DNA from: Glandiceps talaboti
Taxonomy: Eukaryota > Hemichordata > Enteropneusta > Spengelidae
DNA: 64,000 nucleotides
Assembly (NCBI RefSeq): GCF_964340395.1
Contig: NC_135566.1
Span: 12,086,001 to 12,150,000 of the forward strand
Direction: 5' to 3'
How positions within the stretch are numbered: position 1 is the first letter of the stretch; each line of letters opens with the position of its first letter. Below the pieces are notes generated by a model that made no database searches, was not told the origin of the DNA, and saw nothing but the letters and a program-made list of their open reading frames with translations. The translations under genes were made by a program, and so were the position numbers. Below, piece after piece: positions 56,225 to 64,000 of the stretch.

Positions 56225-57338
56225 TTAAGGGTCTTGCTTGTTCTTGTGTTCTTTTTCATTTTCCTCGTATATCCGTCTTTGGCGCGCGAAAATTTCCTTT
56301 ACCTTGTCGTAAATTCTGAGATCATAGTACAGGGCATCATTAACTTTGTAATCTGACTTCAGTTGTGTTTTGAGAGATTTGATAATTTCCTGTTTGGTTT
56401 GGTTTCCCATCTCTGGTTGTTCTTGGTAATCGTATTTGGCATTCTCCCTCGTCCCGGCACAAGCTGTGAAAAATGGAAGTCCATATACCTTTTCGATAAG
56501 TTTAAAGGTCATATCATATTCACTAGTTAGTCCAATTACTGAGAACCAAGTTTCCAAATGGTCTAAGACATACTCAAGAATAACGGATTTCTGCTGTGGG
56601 GTCATTAAGTAACGAAGGATAAGTTCGTTTCTCCACCAGGGAGGTACTAGGTTGGCTGCCATACGGGTATCCACACGCCCTCGAAGTTTGCTCACTAAGT
56701 CATCATACTTATCGGTGAAAAACTCGTGATTGCCCAAAAGTTGTCTGAAGAAAAAACTTCCTTGGTGAACGCTCCATTCATTGAGCGTCAGTTTGTTGGC
56801 ATCGCGAACCCTGCATTGACATGGGTGTATCATACGACACATATTGTAGGCAGATATAACTCGTTCGTATGGATCCCGAAGAATTGTAAAATACGAACAC
56901 GGTTTATTGTTGTAGTCGCAAATACCAAAAGTAGAATCTCCGAGATAGACTCCCCAGGTCAGATTCTGATCACTCCCTTCGTAAATTAATTTAGAATAGT
57001 ACCTCCTAGCGTTACCGTTTCCTAAGATTTTGGGAACATGTCTCCCTGATTCATCGAGTAGACACTTCATGCACACCTTGGTAGTTGTACCACCCGATTT
57101 CTGGTTATGTACAAAAACTATAACGCCATCTCTGTAATCCTCTATAGGTGGCGCTGTTTGGCCATCGACGTCTTTTCGCTTGGTGAAGAAGTTTGGTAGG
57201 TAATTCTTTTTTCTGAGCCAGGGGAACTTATCTACAACTTGGTCGACAGCAGACTGGTCTGCATTTGACATGGGAAGTGATGTGTGATTGACATCATCAG
57301 ACGACACAAGATCCTCTTTTATACGTTCTTTATCGGAC
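56225..57338 (-). CDS. Sulfotransferase exon 2: catalytic domain
   Basis: Acceptor TCTAATTATAG on the - strand. The frame is open from the acceptor (SDKERIKEDLVSSDDVNH) to TAA at 56225-56227. Lack of an ATG near the domain start and the open frame up to the AG show that an upstream exon is needed. It contains both PAPS motifs, a Cys-rich CRMIHPCQCRVRD loop and a basic C-terminal tail EKEHKNKQDP. Confidence 0.92.
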
Positions 57339-58044
57339 CTATAATTAGAATATAGTGGAGAGTATTAAATTCAAAATCGACTTGATCCTCTCTACACTAT
57401 GTAAACACCAGGCATTTAACTTATCATCTTGTTATTTTTAAGCGCTATAAACAGGTTAAGTTTGCATTTGGACAATATTAATGTAAGTTACTTTGATAGT
57501 ACTGGTCGCTGTCTATTGAAACACGTACCACAACATATAGTCTGCGATGAAAGCATAACCCATCATTCCGATATCCATCAGTCCCAAGCATTTCGAAAGC
57601 GAATATCCCTGTTACTCCATGGAGGTATAAGTCTCCCCTTATATCTCCATGGTTACTCTAACTATTATTGCAACGGCTAACAGTCAACTAAAGCGGTTTC
57701 ACTGCTTTGGCACTTCCAGTGTTCTACACTATCTTGATTTTACAGGGTGATTATTGTGCGCACTACAAAGGCACTACATGTATGGTCACTAATTTGTGTC
57801 AGAGCATTTGTGTAATCTACTACACCAGACAATACTAGTAATAGTTTTATTTTGTGTCTATAACTTAGCTGAGACCACTAAAAGATAGATTGAGTGATCT
57901 GAGATCTTAGTAATTAAAACGAAACCTCCATTGCCGTTGTTGTAAATACGGACATTAATATCATCTACCGCTAGTATGCCACGAAGTAACCAGGATAACT
58001 ACACTGTAAGTATACGTTTATCAATATAGTCAATATTTCTTTTC

Positions 58045-58091
<47 letters not shown>

Positions 58092-58437
58092 GCAGCAGCA
58101 ACAACAACGACGACGACGACGACGACGACAACAACAACAACAACAACAACAACAGCAGCAGCAGCAACAACAACAACAACAATTGACCTTTTTTAGAATT
58201 CAGATTTGTTCAAAATTCAAAAGTACTCGGAAATAAAATATTGTTGGTATTAGAGGAAAATATGCTACTATACCTGATTGCTTCAGTTGGTGTGTTAATT
58301 ACTCTGTTGAGTATATTGACGATTGAAATGATGAAAACAGACCAAAAGCAAATGATACAACAAGTTTTAAATAATCGGCCAGTTATGATCGACAGGTCAC
58401 GAAATAACGACGAACGGAGGTATAAAGATGATGCCAT
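56225..58437 (-). CDS. Type II membrane carbohydrate sulfotransferase, two exons, 425 aa
   Basis: Exons 58274-58437 and 56225-57338. Exon 1 encodes a short cytosolic tail and a signal anchor; exon 2 encodes a stem and the whole catalytic domain. PAPS-binding motifs are visible: 5'-phosphosulfate loop VFVHNQKSGGTTTK (about 129-142) and 3'-phosphate motif FTILRDPYERVISAY (about 205-219). The first resembles the HIQKTGGTT loop of heparan sulfate 6-O-sulfotransferases, but the rest does not match a named family I know. A Golgi enzyme that sulfates glycans is expected; the acceptor is unknown. Possible N-glycosylation sites include NHT, NLT and NQT. Not linked in function to its neighbours. Confidence 0.88.
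57339..58273 (-). other. Sulfotransferase intron
   Basis: Flanked by CAG|GTATAG and ATTATAG|G. It contains the CAA/CAG/CGA trinucleotide array at 58044-58182; otherwise no feature. Confidence 0.6.
58044..58182 (+). repeat. (CAA)n with CAG and CGA blocks
   Basis: Trinucleotide array in the order (CAA)n-(CAG)3-(CAA)n-(CGA)6-(CAA)n-(CAG)4-(CAA)n. The repeated CAG and CGA islands suggest internal block copying. Confidence 0.95.
58274..58437 (-). CDS. Sulfotransferase exon 1: cytosolic tail and signal anchor
   Basis: ATG at 58435-58437 in GAAATGG. It reads MASSLYLRSSLFRDLSIITG then RLFKTCCIICFWSVFIISIV, with basic residues before a hydrophobic helix (about 25-43), as expected for a type II Golgi enzyme. 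The donor AATCAG|GTATAG leaves phase 2, which exactly fits the one-base start of exon 2. An alternative + strand frame here (MLLYLIASVGVLITLLSI) is also hydrophobic but has no splice partner I can find. Confidence 0.65.
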
Positions 58438-58867
58438 TTCGTGAACTGGCCAAAATGTTAATTTATTTCATCGCATGACACATTCAATTTAAAAAAAAAA
58501 TAATCAGGGGTGTTCCTTTCATTTCTATGGTGTTTGGATTTATCAAAAGCTGAAATTAAACCGATTTTTATTAAGGATTAACCATTTCAAAATATGGGGC
58601 CTGAGGTAACAAAAACTGACTTTTCGTGAGAAAAAATACAGGAAAGATTTAGAGTGAATGATAGAAATATTAAATTGCAAGGAAATTAAAACAAATTAAA
58701 AAGTACATGTTTCTTTTTTAATTTGAGTTTGCTTCACGCCTGTCATAACTGTACACGCTGCGATGTTAACACCAGAATGACTACTTTGGTATACATGCTA
58801 TCCCTCCCGTTATAAAGTGGTTTATTCTTGACCAATTCTACCCATGTGGAGGTAAGAGGATGAATTG

Positions 58868-58875
58868 ATTAGTTT

Positions 58876-58910
<35 letters not shown>

Positions 58911-58920
58911 ATATATAAAA
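58868..58920 (+). repeat. (TA)n(GT)n(TA)n microsatellite
   Basis: Short compound dinucleotide repeat in intergenic sequence. Confidence 0.8.
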
Positions 58921-59517
58921 TACTATTATTGTATTTCCAAATACCATCGTCAGATCTGAATATTTAATTGATTTCATTCACGCGTGGTTAAATGGAAATG
59001 TAAGTTTCACAGAAATTTACAAAGAGGCAGGAAAACGAAATGGGACAATGTCAAAATCGAGTCCTGACTTCCAGGGCCCGACTTACTCCATCTGCAAGCA
59101 GGACTGGGTGGCGGAGTGGTGATGGAAATATAGACTATAATAATCATACATAGTGGAGATTTGACGGAAATGTACACTTTTGGTGGCGGTGTGGTGGAAA
59201 TGTACATTATATAGTCGCGGTTTGACGAAAATATCAACTTTTTGATGCTAGTAATAATCTACATCATTCTGTAATATATGGTTTCTTCAATGAGCGTATG
59301 ATTACACCCACGTCCTGTACAAGTTGAACATATCGCAATAATTTAATAATTTTAGTTTGTCTATCTTGCTGTCTTATCAAAACATGTATGCTATAATACG
59401 TCGACCTAAAGTATTATGCTTTGACAGAATTAATATAACACTGCAATAAGTTGACATGTTACAAGCTGGCACCACATTGTTGTGTAATACAAGCTGACTA
59501 TAATAGCGTGGTTTTAC

Positions 59518-60049
59518 CACAGGGAAAAGCAGGCATGTACTTGATTGATTGATCGATCGATCTATTAATTTATTGATTGATTGATCAACTGAATGATTTA
59601 ATTTATCACACCAAGCACACACACACTCATTCATTCATTCATTAAAGAGAGCTAATTTGCATATGAATGAGTGTGTGCTTGGTCTGATAATCTCCATGAA
59701 GATAAGAGATAAAGCAAATTGTTCCTGTAACTTATGCCTTGGTAATTATAAGATTAGGAGTGTTTTAATTTAAATAAGAGGAGAAGAATGGACAGGATGT
59801 CTTTATTCGGTCAATAAAGAGAGAGAATTACATACAGCTGAAAGAGAAAACTAGCCAGGGAAAGAAGGAAAAAAAGTTTTATATCACCACAAAACTCAAT
59901 CAGTCAATTGATCAATATCACACAAAAAATAAGTTATATTTCACCACAAAAATTAATCATTCAATTGATCAATCATTAAATCAAATAACAATCAATAAAT
60001 AAATTGATTGATCAATCGATCAATCAATTACATGCCACCTTTTCCCTGT
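59518..60049. mobile_element. TIR element of about 530 bp with 7-bp target duplication
   Basis: The ends CACAGGGAAAAGCAGGCATG and CATGCCACCTTTTCCCTGT are inverted repeats that continue into (GATT)/(AATC) tracts. GTTTTAC flanks both sides (59511-59517 and 60050-60056). A second internal inverted pair, AAGCACACACACACTCATTC and GAATGAGTGTGTGCTTGG, lies inside. No transposase. The CAGGG terminus and 7-bp duplication resemble the element at 24803-25986. Confidence 0.7.
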
Positions 60050-60599
60050 GTTTTACGTTACTACATCACTTTGTTTCCAAAGGCCAGAATTCACACTTTC
60101 AACATGTACAAAGTGGTTTTGATAACAGATTCTGTTCGTTTCACTGTCAGAGATTAAAACTGACAAGGATTTGTCTATTAAAGATAAATGTGACATTATG
60201 AAAGGAATAAGAAATTGCTATGATAATTTTTTACAAATCAGGCAACCCTGTTTCTGATGTGGGAGTCTACATCTTTTCAAATGAAAATAACAATCCAATG
60301 TTATGTAGATCTTCCCGTTGAATGTCGATTATATTATGTACGAGTATTTGATATGCTTCCTTGTCTGTACTTTACAGAAGACTTAGTTGTCTGGTTGTTG
60401 CTATGGCTGTGGCCATGGTTGCTATACACATTTGTGTTTATTTTGGTATGTGCATTCACTGAAATACCCATCAGTATCGCTCTCCTTGTAGTAGATAGTG
60501 CAATTCGGCTGTTGCTATGGGTATAGTCTTTGTTGTTTGGCACATTTGTGTCCAAGTTTTGAATGCCTCCTCACTTTGCTGCCCACCACTGTTGTTATT

Positions 60600-60771
60600 T
60601 TTGGAATAGGTTGTCATTTTGCTGGTGCTATACAGCTGGGTTGACTTGAGGCACAATTGTGGTTCAAATCTTACCCAAGGACTTTAGCCATTCAGAAACA
60701 AATGGCAGCGACAAGGCTCAAACCTGCAGCTTCCAAGCAGCCCACTCTAACCATTCGACCATCATGACTCC
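60600..60771 (-). mobile_element. tRNA-derived SINE (or tRNA pseudogene), - strand
   Basis: On the - strand the head reads GGAGTCATGATGGTCGAATG then GTTAGAGTGGG (A-box-like), and about 27 bp later GGTTTGAGCC (B-box-like). The body that follows includes CCTTGGGTAAGATTTGAACC and GCCTCAAGTCAACCCAGCTG, a phrase I associate with deuterostome tRNA-type SINEs. The 3' end is not sharply defined. Confidence 0.6.
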
Positions 60772-61399
60772 ATATTATCAATCAATTAATACATTAACAG
60801 TATATATTTTGCTAACATATCAGTAAATTTTACTACACTATCGTTCATACATCATCAGCTGATTACAATGTTATCATTTGTATTTGACAAGAATATTCTA
60901 AAGTTTGCAATTTTAACCACTTTGACAATAGATGAAGATCATACCCTGGAGGAAACTCAGTAGAGCTATTTAGAAATAAAGAAGAACCAAACAAGTTACG
61001 ATAAAAGTTTGCAGCTTAACATTGATATTTTTAATAATATACTGATTCAACACTATGTTTTGTGTATGAATTCAACACCAATGTAAATAAGAACCAAGTC
61101 AATTAAAAAAGAACATATTCACAGAGGAGAGAGTCTCTCAAAAAGTGAGAAGGTGAAAAGCAAAGTGTGGGACAACAGTTTTCAAATTTCAGAAGAAAGG
61201 CATTTTCTTTTTGCGATGACGTATTGGAATGCAGTTTGTGGGAAGTATCAAAGACAGACTACAGTAGATGACAGTTGAAACTTTGTCATTGAAACCTTCT
61301 ACTTTTTAAAATTGTCTTTCAGGAGAAATATCACTAAAGTTCCTCTATAGTTGACTGCCATTCATCAGACTTTAATAACATTCAATGCCTGTAGTGCAA

Positions 61400-62884
61400 T
61401 ATCTGTCTAATAGCCAGTAGCTATCTGTAGTCCTGTCTAATAGCCAGTAGCTATCTGTAGTCCTGTCTATTAGCCAGTAGCTATCTGTAGTCCTGTCTAT
61501 TAGCCAGTAGCTATCTGTAGTCATGTCTATTAGCCAGTAGCTATCTGTAGTCCTGTCTATTAGCCAATAACTATCTGTAGTCCTGTCTATTAGCCAGTAG
61601 CTATCTGTAATCCTGTCTATTAGCCAGTAGCTATCTGTAGTCATGTCTATTAGCCAGTAGCTATCTGTAGTCCTGTCTATTAGCCAGTAGCTATCTGTAG
61701 TCCTGTCCAATAGCCAGTAGCTATCTGTAGTCTTGTCTATTTGCCAGTAGCTATCTGTAGTCATGTCTATTAGCCAGTAGATATCTGTAGTCCTGTCTAT
61801 TAGCCAGTAACTATCTGTAGTCCTGTCTATTAGCCAGTAGCTATCTGTAATCCTGTCTATTAGCCAGTAGCTATCTGTAGTCATGTCTATTAGCCAGTAG
61901 CTATCTGTAGTCCTGTCTATTAGCCAGTAGCTATCTGTAGTCCTGTCTAATTGGCCAGTAGCTATCTGTAGTCATGTCTAATTGGCCAGTAGCTACCTGT
62001 AGTCCTGTCTAATTGGCCAGTAGCTATCTGTAGTCATGTCTAATTGGCCAGTAGCTATCTGTAGTCTTGTCTAATTAGCCAGTAGCTATCTGTAGTCTTG
62101 TCTATTAGCCAGTAGCTATCTGTAGTCTTGTCTATTAGCCAGTAGCTATCTGTAATCCTGTCTAATAGCCAGTAGCTACCTGTAGTCTTGTCTAATTGGC
62201 CAGTAGCTATCTGTAGTCCTGTCTAATTAGCCAGTAGCTATCTGTAGTCCTGTCTAATTAGCCAGTAGCTATCTGTAGTCATGTCTAATTGGCCAGTAGC
62301 TATCTGTAGTCCTGTCTAATTGGCCAGTAGCTATCTGTAATCCTGTCTATTTGCCAGTAGCTATCTGTAGTCCTGTCTAATTGGCCAGTAGCTATCTGTA
62401 GTCTTGTCTAATTGGCCAGTAGCTATCTGTAGTCTTGTCTAATTGGCCAGTAGCTATCTGTAGTCTTGTCTAATTGGCCAGTAGCTATCTGTAGTCTTGT
62501 CTATTAGCCAGTGGCTATCTGTAGTCTTGTCTAATTGGCCAGTAGCTATCTGTAGTCTTGTCTAATTGGCCAGTAGCTATCTGTAGTCTTGTCTAATTGG
62601 CCAGTAGCTATCTGTAGTCTTGTCTATTAGCCAGTAGCTATCTGTAGTCTTGTCTAATTGGCCAGTAGCTATCTGTAGTCCTGTCTATTAGCCAGTAGCT
62701 ATCTGTAGTCCTGTCTATTGGCTAATAGCTATCTGTAGTCTTGTCTATTGGCTAATAGCTATCTGTAGTCCTGTCTATTAGCCAGTAGCTACCTGTAGTC
62801 CTGTCTATTGGCTAGTAGCTATCTGTAATCCTGTTTCTTGGCCAGTAGCTATCTGTAATCTTGTCTATTAGCCAGTAGCTATAT
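61400..62884 (+). repeat. 30/31-bp minisatellite, about 49 units
   Basis: The unit is AGCCAGTAGCTATCTGTAGT then CCTGTCTATT. Two length classes exist: TATTAGCCAG (30 bp) and TAATTGGCCAG (31 bp). The left third is mostly 30-bp units and the right part mixes both, with TCCTG, TCTTG and TCATG variants. Where only 30-bp units occur, the - strand keeps a 170-codon frame of (TTDSYWLIDR)n. Confidence 0.97.
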
Positions 62885-63775
62885 CGACACAGGCAAAGTA
62901 CTGCTTCTAATTCATATCTTTGGTAGCAGCAGTTTAATGTGCATACAATTCCATGGTATCATACCATAATTGCCCCTGGTCTTGTCTTAACTAAGGATAC
63001 CTACAGAAGTGCTAAAATAAAGCTTTCCACACTTCTTGTACATGTCAGTGACTATGACACTAAAGCTTTCAACCTATGTGTAAATACAGCCTGTGGGCAC
63101 TTGAAACTTGGACACATCATTATCTGGGTGAACGTCTTTCCAACTTTACTATTTATTTTAACATAACATAATGACATCAGTCTTTGAAAAATAAAATTGC
63201 ACGAAAATCTCTCAGGAATCAATATAGTATATTTTGAAATTATCACCTATCGCAAATGACAGCTTTCCGGAAAACAACTGAATTTCTAAAACATTAATTT
63301 ATTTTTTTAAGTCATTACTTTTATTTTGACAAATGAATTTATTCATTTGTTGGAAAGAAAAAAAGGAAATGAAAAGAAGCAATTTATTTATCATTTCATT
63401 GTTATCTAAAATGTTTGTTTTTTAAATTTCATTAGTGATCCACTTATTTTTAATCAGTTTATATTATTTACAGACACAAAATAAAATATTCTATCCTACA
63501 ATTTGAAATAAAAGTAAATGGTATGATAATGTATACTGTCCCAATAATACATTTTATCAAGACTTACTATAAATAACTGCGTTATATTGTACCCATGACA
63601 TGGCTAGTGTGCGTCTATGCTATTGCCTTCAGTATACACTCATCAAAAACTTGTCCATCATTGCTTTTTTTCATAGTATTTTACTAAAAATTGATCACAA
63701 AACTTTTTCGATAGACTGAGAAAATATGTATGTATGAAGCATATGATTACAACTGAAAACAGTCAACCTAACACA
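62885..63775. other. Intergenic AT-rich region, no gene seen
   Basis: Short frames at 62939-63246 show no motif or splice context. Confidence 0.4.
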
Positions 63776-63779
63776 GAAC

Positions 63780-64000
63780 GTAACCTGGCTTGACTAAAAT
63801 TGTACTAATATTGCAACATTTCACTATCTGGCTCTACAATTGCAACATTTTATCTTCTGGCTCAACAAATTGCAACACTGTATCATCTGGCTCTACATAA
63901 ATGTTACCAATATTGCTACATTTTATTGTCTGGCTCTAAAAAAGATGTTACCAATACTGCTACATTTTATAATCTGGCTCTATACAAATCTTGCCAATAT
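63780..64000 (+). repeat. Degenerate tandem repeat running off the window end
   Basis: The phrase TTGC(A/T)ACATTTTAT followed by xTCTGGCTCTA recurs about five times at 36-56 bp spacing, with GTTACCAATA inserts in the last units. It continues past the right edge. Confidence 0.7.

Noticed and set aside
58241-58444. Small + strand membrane protein (MLLYLIASVGVLITLLSI)
   Set aside because: Antisense of the sulfotransferase signal-anchor exon; the - strand reading has a matching splice phase and family logic, the + strand has neither. Not fully excluded.
60257-60656. Hydrophobic 89-residue frame (VVWLLLWLWPWLLYTF)
   Set aside because: Arises from repeated GTTGCTATGG phrases next to the SINE; no homologue or splice context recognised.
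61372-61884. 170-residue (TTDSYWLIDR)n protein on the - strand
   Set aside because: Minisatellite artefact; the frame breaks as soon as 31-bp units appear.

Overview
The window looks like nuclear DNA from an invertebrate animal, most likely an invertebrate deuterostome such as amphioxus or a hemichordate. The evidence is AT-rich sequence, short coding exons with GT/AG borders, long introns (one of about 22 kb), abundant micro- and minisatellites, foldback MITEs, and a probable tRNA-derived SINE. No bacterial-style genes or operons are visible. The species call is inference; the gene calls rest on translated exons joined by hand.

Layout. (1) 1322-1527 (+): last coding exon of an SLC5A/SGLT-type sodium-coupled transporter whose body lies to the left. 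(2) About 5743-7787 (+): three short phase-compatible candidate exons of an unrecognised gene (tentative). (3) 8334-41220 (+): a complete LIM-domain kinase gene. I resolve 16 coding exons giving 664 residues (LIM-LIM-PDZ-kinase); intron 2 (8549-30489) is a repeat-rich desert. (4) 46229-53897 (-): a complete RPUSD4-like mitochondrial RNA pseudouridine synthase, 9 coding exons, 522 residues, convergent with LIMK. (5) 56225-58437 (-): a two-exon, 425-residue type II membrane sulfotransferase. (6) 58.5-64 kb: no gene; a TIR element, a SINE and a 1.5-kb 30/31-bp minisatellite.

The genes do not form a pathway: LIMK acts on actin dynamics through cofilin, RPUSD4 modifies mitochondrial RNA, and the sulfotransferase should act in the Golgi lumen.

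The most striking pattern is that tandem repeats in at least four places are built from exon-intron junctions. At LIMK exon 14 (acceptor), LIMK exon 4 (donor) and RPUSD4 exon 2 (donor) the repeat unit contains the real splice site plus the adjoining coding bases, and these are iterated into the intron as 4-10 decoy splice sites. LIMK exon 7 has one extra acceptor copy. From memory, and not checked here, minisatellites overlapping exon-intron borders have been reported at an amphioxus Adh locus, which would fit an amphioxus source. Also notable are a TTAA/TA-flanked foldback MITE family (five copies), a hAT-like element with a large central palindrome, a hammerhead-like CTGATGA...GAAAC hairpin beside a (TA)n tract, and a 48-bp VNTR with trimeric higher-order structure that keeps a 216-codon frame open.
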